Source: Flagellimonas aquimarina
GTDB lineage: Bacteria > Bacteroidota > Bacteroidia > Flavobacteriales > Flavobacteriaceae
Assembly: GCF_003149745.1 (NCBI RefSeq)
Contig: NZ_QGEG01000001.1
Location: 434,001-498,000, forward strand
Direction of reading: 5' to 3'
DNA: 64,000 bases
Shown here: positions 35,243 to 44,428 of the stretch, piece by piece
Layout of the letters: every line of letters starts with the position of its first letter
Position numbering within the stretch: position 1 is the first letter of the stretch
The notes under the pieces: generated by a model
Seen by the model: only the letters and a program-made list of their open reading frames with translations
Told to the model about the DNA's origin: nothing
Database searches by the model: none
Made by a program: the position numbers and the translations under genes

Positions 35243-35264
35243 TTTTAATTTAAACACCCAAAAA

Positions 35265-37523
35265 TTGAAACGGTTTTTACTGATATTTACGTTGTTATGC
35301 TCTCTTGCCATTTGGTCTCAAAACAGCACTGTTCAAGGAACCGTTTCTGAAAATGGACAAAGTCTACCCTTTATCAATGTCTACTTAAAAGGCACTCAAA
35401 ATGGCACAGCCACAGATGAAGATGGAAATTATTCCATTACAAACCTATCTCCGGGAAACTATGTTATGATTGCTTCAGCTATTGGGTATGAGCCTTTTAG
35501 AAAGTCCTTTTTAATTGGAAAAGGTGAATCCGTAAAACTAGATATTGAATTAACGCAGTCAGCGGAAGCTTTGGATGAAATGGTGGTTACCGGCACATTA
35601 AAAGCTGTAAGCCGGCTAGAAAGTGCGGTCCCTGTTGAGGTCTATAAACCGAGTTTTCTAAAGAAAAATCCAACTCCAAGTATTTTTGAAGCACTTCAAA
35701 ATGTAAATGGAGTTCGCCCACAAATCAATTGTAATGTATGTAACACGGGCGACATCCATATTAATGGATTAGAAGGTCCTTACACTTTGGTATTGATAGA
35801 TGGAATGCCTATTGTAAGTGGTTTAGGCACGGTCTATGGCTTATCTGGAATACCAAATTCGTTAATTGAACAAATTGAAATCGTCAAAGGTCCAGCCTCC
35901 ACATTGTATGGAAGCGAAGCTGTTGGAGGGTTAATCAACATTATTACAAAACATGCTCCCAATGCTCCGGAATTTTTTGCTGATGCGTATCTGACCGGTT
36001 GGGGTGAATACAATTTGGATGTGGGGTCAAAAATTGAAGTAGGAAAGAAAACTGATTTGTTGCTTGGTGTAAACTACTTCAATTATGATGAAATTATTGA
36101 CAACAACGGTGACAATTTTACGGACTTAACGTTACAGGATCGCATCTCCCTCTTTCAAAAATGGAACTTTAAACGAGATGATGCCAAAGTGTTTTCCCTA
36201 GCAGGTCGCTTCTTTTATGAAGATCGCTGGGGAGGTGAGCTGCAATGGACTCCAGAATTTAGAGGAGGTGATGAAATATACGGAGAAAGCATCTATACCC
36301 GAAGATGGGAAATACTAGGCAAATACCAATTGCCTATTGATGAAAAAGTATTGCTTTCCATGTCCTACAATGACCATAATCAAAACTCGGTATATGGTGA
36401 TGTGACCTATTTGGCAGATCAGCGTATTGGTTTTGGACAAATGACATGGGATAAATCGGTTGGAAATCATGACCTTCTTTTTGGTAGTGCCATTAGGTAC
36501 AATTATTATGATGACAATACTCCTGCCACCCAAAGTGCTGATGAAGTTTGGATTCCCAGTCTTTTTGTTCAAGATGAACTGAAACTTGCCAAAAAACATT
36601 CCATTTTAGGAGGAATACGATACGATTATGACCAAAGACATGGTAATATTTTTACTCCAAGGGCAGCTTACAAGTGGAAAATTTCGGACAATGATATTTT
36701 TAGGGTCAATGCAGGAACGGGATTTAGAGTGGTAAACTTGTTTACCGAAGATCATGCCGCCTTAACCGGTTCGCGGGATGTAATCATTGCTGAGGAGTTA
36801 AAACCGGAGCGCTCCGTAAATGTTAACCTCAACTATCTAAAAAAAATATATGCGGACAACGGTACTTTTGTGGGTATAGATGCTTCTGCATTTTACACCC
36901 ATTTCTCCAACATTATTTTACCGGATTACGACACCAATCCCAATCAAATTATCTATGATAACTTGGATGGTAAATCCGTTTCAAAGGGAGTAAGTGCCAA
37001 CATTGATTTAGTGCTCCCAAACGGCCTCAAGTTTCTAGTGGGGGCCACTTGGCAAGATGTGAGCAATACAGAAAATGGGGTTACCCAACGCCAAATATTG
37101 ACCGAAAGCATTACCGGAACATGGAATGTCTCTTATACCATTAGAAGTTTAGATCTAACTCTGGATTATACGGGCAACCTATATGGCCCTATGCGATTAC
37201 CAACCCTTGGTGAATTAGACCCTCGACAAGATTTTTCGCCCACATGGAGCATTCAGAATATTCAGTTTACTTATAAAGGTCTGGACAAGTTTGAGTTCTA
37301 TGGCGGTGTTAAAAACCTGTTGGATTGGACACCCAATCGAGGTAACCCATTTATAATAGCACGAGCAGATGATCCCTTTGATCAAAACGTGCAGTTTGAT
37401 CCACAGGGTAATGTTGTAGCCACCGCAGACAATCCTTTTGCCCTCACTTTTGACCCCAGCTATGTGTATGGGCCCAATCAGGGTATACGTGGTTTCTTTG
37501 GGTTGCGGTACACGGTTTTTTAA
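35265..37523 (+). CDS. TonB-dependent outer-membrane receptor
   Basis: 752 aa from a TTG start. Signal peptide (AIWSQ), a carboxypeptidase-like regulatory domain (about 22-100), a plug domain with NCNVCNTG and the VLIDGMPIV / GPASTLYGSEAVGG motifs, then a 22-strand barrel ending in aromatic residues (FGLRYTVF). The two cysteines in the plug are unusual and could bind a metal. Divergence from a DtxR/MntR gene and an overlapping operator suggest uptake of an iron or manganese compound, substrate unknown. Confidence 0.9.
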   Translation: MKRFLLIFTLLCSLAIWSQNSTVQGTVSENGQSLPFINVYLKGTQNGTATDEDGNYSITNLSPGNYVMIASAIGYEPFRKSFLIGKGESVKLDIELTQSAEALDEMVVTGTLKAVSRLESAVPVEVYKPSFLKKNPTPSIFEALQNVNGVRPQINCNVCNTGDIHINGLEGPYTLVLIDGMPIVSGLGTVYGLSGIPNSLIEQIEIVKGPASTLYGSEAVGGLINIITKHAPNAPEFFADAYLTGWGEYNLDVGSKIEVGKKTDLLLGVNYFNYDEIIDNNGDNFTDLTLQDRISLFQKWNFKRDDAKVFSLAGRFFYEDRWGGELQWTPEFRGGDEIYGESIYTRRWEILGKYQLPIDEKVLLSMSYNDHNQNSVYGDVTYLADQRIGFGQMTWDKSVGNHDLLFGSAIRYNYYDDNTPATQSADEVWIPSLFVQDELKLAKKHSILGGIRYDYDQRHGNIFTPRAAYKWKISDNDIFRVNAGTGFRVVNLFTEDHAALTGSRDVIIAEELKPERSVNVNLNYLKKIYADNGTFVGIDASAFYTHFSNIILPDYDTNPNQIIYDNLDGKSVSKGVSANIDLVLPNGLKFLVGATWQDVSNTENGVTQRQILTESITGTWNVSYTIRSLDLTLDYTGNLYGPMRLPTLGELDPRQDFSPTWSIQNIQFTYKGLDKFEFYGGVKNLLDWTPNRGNPFIIARADDPFDQNVQFDPQGNVVATADNPFALTFDPSYVYGPNQGIRGFFGLRYTVF

Positions 37524-37599
37524 GACTCCCTTCCTTTTGTTATCTTACATAGATAATGGATACACAATCGTATGCATCCATTAGACGAAAACAACGTTA

Positions 37600-38826
37600 A
37601 TGTATGTAGCAAAAAACTATAGGTTATTAGGTTTTATTGGAATGATCAGTTTCTTTGGAGTCATTGGTTGTGCAGAAAGAACAAGCAGTAAAAATGTGTC
37701 TCTTTCAACCAAAAATCAACTTAAACAGGTCTTTAAAATTGAGCATGTGTTTGCAGACAACAAGTTTGATGGTGCTCGCCTCAATGGATTTGTTCAACCG
37801 AACGATTCTACTTATCAAGTGCAAATTTTTCCTGAAAATGTACCTGTTAACAATAGCCCTTGGTATGCGTTTAGAATATGGTCTAACAAAGACACAACCG
37901 TTAATTTAGAGATTGCATATTCTGAAGGTTTTCAAAACAGATACATTCCAAAAATAAGCCCTGATGGAATTTCATGGAAACCTTTGAATCAAAAGCTTTT
38001 TGAAATAGATAGTTCCAAAAGAACTATCAAAATGGAATTATCATTAACTCCAAATAAATCATGGATTTCAGCGCAGGAAGTTATTGGTTCAAAACAAATT
38101 TCCAATTGGTTGGATTCGCTTGCAACATCAGAAAATATAAAAAGAGAGAAAATAGGTGAAAGTGTCTTGGGAAGACCTATTGATTTAGTAACCATCGATG
38201 AAAAAAAATCTCAGAAATCAATACTTCTAATTGCAAGACAACATCCTCCTGAAGTACCTGGAGGAACAATATCCCTAATGGCATTTGTACAAACAATTTT
38301 GTCCAACTCAGATTTGGCAACACAGTTCAGGAAAGATTTTAAGATTTACATTTTTCCTTTGCTTAATCCAGATGGAGTAGATCTAGGAAACTGGAGACAC
38401 AATGCAAATGGGGTTGATTTAAACAGGGATTGGTCTTCATTTAGTCAACCTGAAACTAAAACTGTAAGGGATTGGTTCCACAATGAGCGGCAAAACAATC
38501 CAAACCAACGCTATTGTTTTGGGATTGATTTCCACACTTCATATAGTGGCCCATACCTATTAACCTTGGACACAATCCCACATAAAGTTAAGTCGGATAT
38601 AACATCCAAATGGATTGGTGCCATTGAACATGTTAAAAATGAAACTCTAGATATTCGTCCTCGATCACAATCACTCCCCTACTCTTACAATTGGATGATA
38701 AATGAAGTTGGAATGGAAGCCGTAACTTACGAGGAGGGAGACGAGGTTGATAGAAAAATTGTAAAAAATAGAGCTGAAATTTATGCCAATTCCCTAATGC
38801 GGATTTTAATGGATAAATATGATTAG
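37600..38826 (+). CDS. M14 family zinc carboxypeptidase lipoprotein
   Basis: 408 aa. Lipoprotein signal VIG-C after a short N-terminal extension. A beta-sandwich N-terminal domain (about 45-175) is followed by the peptidase: RQHPPEVPGG gives the HxxE zinc ligands, NPDGVD..RHNANGVDLNRDW is the substrate-binding core, IDFHTSY gives the third His and YEEGDEV the catalytic Glu. The layout is that of cytosolic-carboxypeptidase-like (M14-N) members. It should remove C-terminal residues outside the inner membrane. Confidence 0.9.
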   Translation: MYVAKNYRLLGFIGMISFFGVIGCAERTSSKNVSLSTKNQLKQVFKIEHVFADNKFDGARLNGFVQPNDSTYQVQIFPENVPVNNSPWYAFRIWSNKDTTVNLEIAYSEGFQNRYIPKISPDGISWKPLNQKLFEIDSSKRTIKMELSLTPNKSWISAQEVIGSKQISNWLDSLATSENIKREKIGESVLGRPIDLVTIDEKKSQKSILLIARQHPPEVPGGTISLMAFVQTILSNSDLATQFRKDFKIYIFPLLNPDGVDLGNWRHNANGVDLNRDWSSFSQPETKTVRDWFHNERQNNPNQRYCFGIDFHTSYSGPYLLTLDTIPHKVKSDITSKWIGAIEHVKNETLDIRPRSQSLPYSYNWMINEVGMEAVTYEEGDEVDRKIVKNRAEIYANSLMRILMDKYD

Positions 38827-38897
38827 AAGTTTAGACTGTTGAACTCCATTTAGCCATTTGAAAATAATATTGCTCATTGATTAAATCAAAATAACAA

Positions 38898-39389
38898 ATG
38901 AAATACACCCCAAAAGATGGATTCCCGTATTATTTTGACTTGGTAAAGAATATGGATTGTCCATCACTTTTTTCTGATTCATCCACTGGTATATTTTTAA
39001 ATTCTATTAGTGAGGAAAAAGCGGTTTATCGTTATGCGCCAAACAAATGGAGCATTAAACAAGTAGTAGGGCATATTACCGATCATGAAAGAATAAAGAT
39101 GTCCCGGGCATTTTTGCTGAGCAGGAACCAAAAAGTGGAACTCTGGGGCTACGACCAAAATTCCTTAGTGAAAAATAGTCGTTTTGATGAGTTGTCATTT
39201 CAACAATTATTAAATGACTTTATAAATGTAAGGAAGGCCTCTATTAGTTTTATTGATACTTTGTCCGAAGAACAATTAAAACTGAAAGGAATGGCCGGGC
39301 AACATGAGATTACCCTTGAATATTTTTTAAAATCGATAATTGGTCATGAAAGACATCATTTAAACAGTATTAAAGAAAAATACATTTAA
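38898..39389 (+). CDS. DinB-like superfamily protein
   Basis: 163 aa four-helix bundle with the metal-binding histidines in GHITDHERI and GHERHH. The DinB/YfiT superfamily includes thiol transferases and many uncharacterised proteins. No partner gene is near. Confidence 0.88.
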   Translation: MKYTPKDGFPYYFDLVKNMDCPSLFSDSSTGIFLNSISEEKAVYRYAPNKWSIKQVVGHITDHERIKMSRAFLLSRNQKVELWGYDQNSLVKNSRFDELSFQQLLNDFINVRKASISFIDTLSEEQLKLKGMAGQHEITLEYFLKSIIGHERHHLNSIKEKYI

Positions 39390-39432
39390 TAAAAATGACC
39401 CTATGTTTTGATATGGACTAGACTCCTAAAAG

Positions 39433-39734
39433 ATGAAAGCAAACACCGCATATATATTGCTTCTGCTTCTACTTCTGCTTCTATTAAACAATCTTGCTTG
39501 TTTTAAGCTTACCGCCCAAACTGTTGGAAAGAATATGTAGCTACATTAAAAAAATAGGTGCTAACCATCCCATCACTCCTGTGGAATCATGGACCTTTGG
39601 GCTAGAATAGTGGAAAATATACAATCAATATAAAAAAACTAGACCTTAGTTGCATTCGTTCAGGGTTAGTGGTGTTCTCCAGGAGCTATGGATCGCCACA
39701 AAGCATTTACTTAGACGATGTCGTTTTTGAATAG
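39433..39734 (+). pseudogene. Eroded gene for a secreted carbohydrate-binding-like protein
   Basis: A signal peptide with a run of ten leucines (39433-39540) ends after 35 codons in TAG. After a scrambled part, a second open run (39609-39734) encodes KKLDLS then GLVVFSRSYGSPQSIYLDDVVFE and a stop. That end is typical of a galactose-binding-like domain in flavobacterial glycan-active proteins. Stops and frame breaks between them show that the middle has been lost or shifted. It fills most of the gap 39390-39828, where nothing else was found. Confidence 0.7.
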
Positions 39735-39828
39735 ATAGATGTTAATAGCACAACATTCTCAGTCATTACATACTTATTTTGAGAATTAAAGATTGTTTAT
39801 CTTAGGTACTAAAAAGTAGATGTAGATA

Positions 39829-40758
39829 ATGAAAATAGCAGTTCTAACCTTAGCGATACTGATAATTCCAACCCAAACATTTGCACAAAACATAACAAAG
39901 TACCTTGGAGAAAAACCCCCAGGAATTATGGCAAAATTGTTTCATGGAGGTAAATTGGTTGAGCATGAAAAAGGAGAAAAGAGAAGTTTTAACGTTGCAT
40001 TCTCCCCAGATGGAAACGAAATGTTCTTCTCCTATTATAAAGGAACCGCAGAAAAACCTTACCCTTCTTACGAAATAAAAACCTTTAAGCTCATTAACAA
40101 TGAATGGGTAGGACCTAAAACTGCCTCCTTTTCTGGTAAATATTCTGATGTGGATATAAATTTTTCTCCAGATGGCAATTATGTTTTCTTTGCTTCAGAT
40201 AGACCACAACCAAATTCTGTTGGCCTTGATATATACTATTCATTAAAAACTACAAATGGGTGGTCCGAGCCCATTTATGCAGGAACGGACGTGAACACTA
40301 CAGAAGGAGAAGTGTACCCTTCTGTTTCAGAAAAAAAGAATATTTTCTTTCGTTCATCCCGCTCGGGAGGTTATGGCGCAGATGATATATATCGTGCAGA
40401 TTGGTTAAATGGAAATTTTGTAAATGTGAAAAATCTTGGGCCAAACGTAAATTCCTCTTATGGAGAAAGTAATTCCATTATTGCACCAGATGAAAGCTAC
40501 ATACTTTTCTGTACATCCAGACCCGAAAATGACAACGTACAACAGATTTACATCTCTTTTCAAATAGGTGAAAACATCTGGTCAAAAGCCACTCTTATAG
40601 GTGATCAGGTGAATACTGAAGCGGGTTCAAGTGCCCCAACGCTTACGCCTGATGGCAAGTATCTCTTTTTCAAAAAAATAAAAGAACCTCATCGTGGTCT
40701 TTATTGGATTAGCACAGCCGTTTTTGAAGAAGTAAAGCCACTTGAGCTTAAGCATTAA
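39829..40758 (+). CDS. Secreted PD40 beta-propeller protein
   Basis: 309 aa with signal peptide (QTFAQ). The mature protein is built of TolB-like blades: FSPDGNEMFFSYY, FSPDGNYVFFASDRP, PSVSEKKNIFFRSS, IAPDESYILFCTSRP and LTPDGKYLFFKK. In other proteins such a propeller binds peptides or glycans. No enzymatic domain is attached. Confidence 0.85.
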   Translation: MKIAVLTLAILIIPTQTFAQNITKYLGEKPPGIMAKLFHGGKLVEHEKGEKRSFNVAFSPDGNEMFFSYYKGTAEKPYPSYEIKTFKLINNEWVGPKTASFSGKYSDVDINFSPDGNYVFFASDRPQPNSVGLDIYYSLKTTNGWSEPIYAGTDVNTTEGEVYPSVSEKKNIFFRSSRSGGYGADDIYRADWLNGNFVNVKNLGPNVNSSYGESNSIIAPDESYILFCTSRPENDNVQQIYISFQIGENIWSKATLIGDQVNTEAGSSAPTLTPDGKYLFFKKIKEPHRGLYWISTAVFEEVKPLELKH

Positions 40759-40880
40759 AGAAGGTAATTGCCATAATTACCTATCTTAGGTACCAATAGT
40801 TACGATGTAACCAAACCAAACCGTTTATACCTATTTGCAAAGTCTTTTTTATACGCTTTGTAATCAATATTAAAGTACCT

Positions 40881-43310
40881 ATGAAAAACCTCACTGCAAT
40901 TACCTGCTTTCTTCTGTTAAGTTCATATTTCGCAGATGCACAATGGAAAAATCGATATCCAAAGGTGGAAGGCTATCGTCACCATGTCTATCTAGAAGGG
41001 TATGAACTTCCTGTTTTAAATTCAGGCCCCATGGATTCAGCACCTGCCCCCACAAACGATCAGGTGGCGTTTTCAGCCAAAGGATGGTTATGGATTATGG
41101 ACTTACAAACTTTAGAGGCCACAAGAATCACCTCTTCCGCTGGTATTGATTCAAGCCCCAATTGGTCTCCAGATGGAAAACAATTGGTTTTTGTTAGAGA
41201 TAATAGCATGGATACCCAAATAGTCTTGTTAAATCTTGATTCTAAAGAAGAAACCGTTTTGATTGATTCCAAAGCATTGGATCTAGACCCCATCTTTTCA
41301 AATGATGGCGACTTTGTCTATTATTCCTCAGCAAAAAATGGTTCGTTCGATCTTTGGCGAGTAAACCTTAATACAAATGAGCATACTGCAATAACAGCGG
41401 ATAAAAGTCTTGAACGGCTCCCTGTTCCAGCAAAACAAAACAATCAAATAGTATATCTAAAAAAATATGGTTTCTCATATGACTCTATAGAATTATGGGA
41501 TATGGAAAAGGGCACTTCCATCCCTTTGGCAGAGGAAAACTTTACCTCTCAAACCGCTTTTTCACTCTCACCAGATAATCAAACTCTTGCCTACACTTGG
41601 CCCAACGGAGATAATTATGAGCTTCGAGTTTTGAATATTGCAATCCCCAAAAGCAATATGCTGATCACTAAAAGTGAAGGGCTTCCTTTAGCTCCAAAAT
41701 TTAGTTCCGATGGTCTATGGATCTATTTTACTGAATACAATAAAAATGAAGTTTCTGAATTAAAAAGAATCTCCATAAATGGAGGTGCCACAGAGAAACT
41801 GTCTGTGAAAAAATGGAATTGGGGAACATCTACCGGAAAAATGAAAATTACCAGCAAGGTTGATGGAAAAATAGATGCCGTTAGAATGAGCATCACAGAT
41901 CAAAATGGACATCCCGTTATTCCAGACAGTGGTGTTGTGCATTCAGAGGGGCAACATGGTATGGTATTTTTCTATTCCCCAGGAGAAATTGAGGTTGAAG
42001 CTCCAATCGGAAATCTAAAAATAACAGCTGTACACGGATTTTCTACGGTAAAACACGTTCAAGAAGAAAAAATGGAAGAAGGGGTATCTACAGCAGAAAT
42101 CAATCTAAACAAAATCTGGAATGCCAATGCCAATGGATGGTATTCTGCCGACAATCATTTTCACCTAAACTATGGGGGAACAAATCAATTAGATCCAGAG
42201 GACATTCTACTAGATCTTAGAGCAGAAGATTTGGATATTGGCTTCCCGCTGGTTGCAAATCTGGGAAATAGATTTCTTGGACAGGACCTATGGGGCTGGA
42301 AAAATGAAGGAACCCCAATCATTCGTATTGGACAAGAAGTGCGGTCACATTTTTTAGGGCATTTGGGTTTAATTGGAACAACCAAATTGTACTGGCCATG
42401 GGTTTGGGGCCCTTTTTATGACGTTTATGGCAAAGATGATAGACTTAATGCCGAACCTCTGCGTTTTGCTGAAAAAAATAAAGGTTTAGGAGGGTATGTA
42501 CATCCAGTAGCCGTAAAAGACCCTTTCAAAGAAGGTGAGGCAAGAAGTATTCCAATAACATTGATTTCGGACGCCGTTCTTGAAGAGGTGGACATTTTAG
42601 AATTAGGTTGTCTTTGGACAGACGAAATTGGCACTTCTGCACTGTGGCATGAGTTTCTAAATATGGGAATACCCATGGGTCAATCCGCTGGTAGCGATGT
42701 AATGAATGACCTATACCGCACCATGGCCATAGGTGCAACTAGAGTTTATGTAAAACCCAATGGCAAATTTACTGCAGATAGTTATCTAAAGGCTCTTAAA
42801 GATGGAAGAAGTTTTGTGAGCAATGGACCTCAGCTTGTATTCAAAGTAAATGGAAAAGAAGTGGGGGATGTTATCAATCCAGAACAAAAAAAAGTAAAAT
42901 GGTCTCTCAACATATATTCTCCCGTTACCTATGAAAAGGTGGAGATTTTTGTGAATGGCAAAGCTGTATGGACCAAAGAAAGTAAGGGTGGGAATAACGA
43001 GACTTATCGTGGTTCCATTAAAATTCCAGAAGGTGGATGGGTAACCGCAAGAGTTTCTGGAGGAAAGTCTGAATGGCCCATGATGGACAGTTATCCATTT
43101 GCGGAAAGTGCACCAATATGGTTTGGAGAAGTAGGAAGCACTGATACAACCTCCAAAACCAATGCTGCCACTAAATTACTTAAGGCCTTGAAGGTTTCGG
43201 AAGATAGAATGAAGCAAGGATATGGAGAAAACCCTATCCCAAATCTTTTAGGGCATTTTGAAAAAGCAAGGCAAAAGCTAATGAGAATTATTGAAGCAGA
43301 ATCAAAATAG
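40881..43310 (+). CDS. Secreted TolB-like propeller fused to a CehA/McbA-type metallohydrolase
   Basis: 809 aa with signal peptide (SSYFADAQ). Residues about 45-310 are propeller blades (SPNWSPDGKQLVFVRD, PIFSNDGDFVYYSS, APKFSSDGLWIYFTE). From about 410 the CehA/McbA PHP-like domain starts with WYSADNHFHLNYGG and continues through EDLDIGFPLVAN and the GYVHPV histidine. The last part contains the usual AGSDV and GRSFVSNGP blocks. CehA and McbA hydrolyse carbaryl, but most homologues have unknown natural substrates. One metal-binding histidine of the usual HxH is shifted (N-H-F-H). Confidence 0.8.
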   Translation: MKNLTAITCFLLLSSYFADAQWKNRYPKVEGYRHHVYLEGYELPVLNSGPMDSAPAPTNDQVAFSAKGWLWIMDLQTLEATRITSSAGIDSSPNWSPDGKQLVFVRDNSMDTQIVLLNLDSKEETVLIDSKALDLDPIFSNDGDFVYYSSAKNGSFDLWRVNLNTNEHTAITADKSLERLPVPAKQNNQIVYLKKYGFSYDSIELWDMEKGTSIPLAEENFTSQTAFSLSPDNQTLAYTWPNGDNYELRVLNIAIPKSNMLITKSEGLPLAPKFSSDGLWIYFTEYNKNEVSELKRISINGGATEKLSVKKWNWGTSTGKMKITSKVDGKIDAVRMSITDQNGHPVIPDSGVVHSEGQHGMVFFYSPGEIEVEAPIGNLKITAVHGFSTVKHVQEEKMEEGVSTAEINLNKIWNANANGWYSADNHFHLNYGGTNQLDPEDILLDLRAEDLDIGFPLVANLGNRFLGQDLWGWKNEGTPIIRIGQEVRSHFLGHLGLIGTTKLYWPWVWGPFYDVYGKDDRLNAEPLRFAEKNKGLGGYVHPVAVKDPFKEGEARSIPITLISDAVLEEVDILELGCLWTDEIGTSALWHEFLNMGIPMGQSAGSDVMNDLYRTMAIGATRVYVKPNGKFTADSYLKALKDGRSFVSNGPQLVFKVNGKEVGDVINPEQKKVKWSLNIYSPVTYEKVEIFVNGKAVWTKESKGGNNETYRGSIKIPEGGWVTARVSGGKSEWPMMDSYPFAESAPIWFGEVGSTDTTSKTNAATKLLKALKVSEDRMKQGYGENPIPNLLGHFEKARQKLMRIIEAESK

Positions 43311-43342
43311 AATCATAGAAAATAACCAATAACCACCAATAT

Positions 43343-44398
43343 ATGTATACCGGAAAAGTATATCGTCTATTTGATATGGCAAGATGGACGCGTTTTGAAA
43401 CTTTATTGTTAATCTTCATAATTATTATCTGGGTCTCGGCTTACTATTTTTTGGATTTGGATTGGTTTAAAATACCTTGGACCCCTTTAGCATTAATAGG
43501 TACAGCAGTTGCATTTGTTATTGGTTTCCAAAACAATGCGGTTTACGGACGTATCTGGGAAGCCAGAAAGATTTGGGGCGGAATTGTAAACACATCCCGC
43601 ACCTTTGGTGTGTATGTAAAAGATATGCTCTCCAATGAACATACTAAAGAGAATGTACCCCAAGAGGTAATTGACAAAGAGGTAAAAGCAATTACATACA
43701 GGCATATTGCTTGGATGACGGCATTAAGACATGCCATGCGTCAACAAAAAAAATGGGAGACCACAAGCAACCATAAAACCAATAGAGAATGGGGCATAAA
43801 ACCTCCAGAAAAGGAAACTACACTTGAAGAGGATTTAAAACCATATCTATCCACAACCGATCTAGACTATGTATTGAGTAAAAACAATCACCAAACTGCA
43901 TTGCTCTATTTACAGTCAAATCACATCAAAAGTTTAAAGGACCAAGGTGTCATTTGGGAATTTTCATTTCTAGAGCTTGAAGGACTCATCAAAGAACTGT
44001 TTACCCTGCAAGGGCAAACCGAGCGGATTAAAAATTTTCCATACCCTAGACAATATGCCACTTTAAATCACTATTTCATGTGGCTTTTATTGCTTCTTCT
44101 CCCTATGGCGATTGTTCCACAATTTATTGAAATTGGCAAGGAAATCTCTGAGAACCATCCTTTTTTTGGAAGCATATTTATATGGTTTTCAATTCCGATT
44201 TATACAGCGGTAGCCTGGATGTTCCATACCATGGAAAGGATTGGCAGAACAGGGGAAAACCCTTTTGAGGGCACATCAAACGATGTTCCCATTTCAACAA
44301 TTTCACGCGGAATTGAAATTGACCTAAGACAAAATCTTGGTGAAGACAAGAATCAAATTCCTGTCCAATTTCCGGAAAATCATGGGGTTCAATTTTAA
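43343..44398 (+). CDS. Bestrophin-like anion channel family protein
   Basis: 351 aa with the two N-terminal membrane helices and two later ones typical of bacterial bestrophins (RFP-TM/YneE). Marker segments: GFQNNAVYGRIWEARKIWGGIVN, and WMFHTMERIGRTGENPFEG near the C-terminus. It forms chloride or other ion channels. It lies 32 bp after the metallohydrolase gene. Confidence 0.9.
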   Translation: MYTGKVYRLFDMARWTRFETLLLIFIIIIWVSAYYFLDLDWFKIPWTPLALIGTAVAFVIGFQNNAVYGRIWEARKIWGGIVNTSRTFGVYVKDMLSNEHTKENVPQEVIDKEVKAITYRHIAWMTALRHAMRQQKKWETTSNHKTNREWGIKPPEKETTLEEDLKPYLSTTDLDYVLSKNNHQTALLYLQSNHIKSLKDQGVIWEFSFLELEGLIKELFTLQGQTERIKNFPYPRQYATLNHYFMWLLLLLLPMAIVPQFIEIGKEISENHPFFGSIFIWFSIPIYTAVAWMFHTMERIGRTGENPFEGTSNDVPISTISRGIEIDLRQNLGEDKNQIPVQFPENHGVQF

Positions 44399-44428
44399 TA
44401 TTATGATTCTTGCATATCCCACATCCAA

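Noticed and set aside
39462..39490. CTTCTG/CTTCTA repeat as a phase-variation switch of a live gene
   Set aside because: The reading frame ends 50 bases later and the rest of the gene is broken, so there is no gene left to switch.
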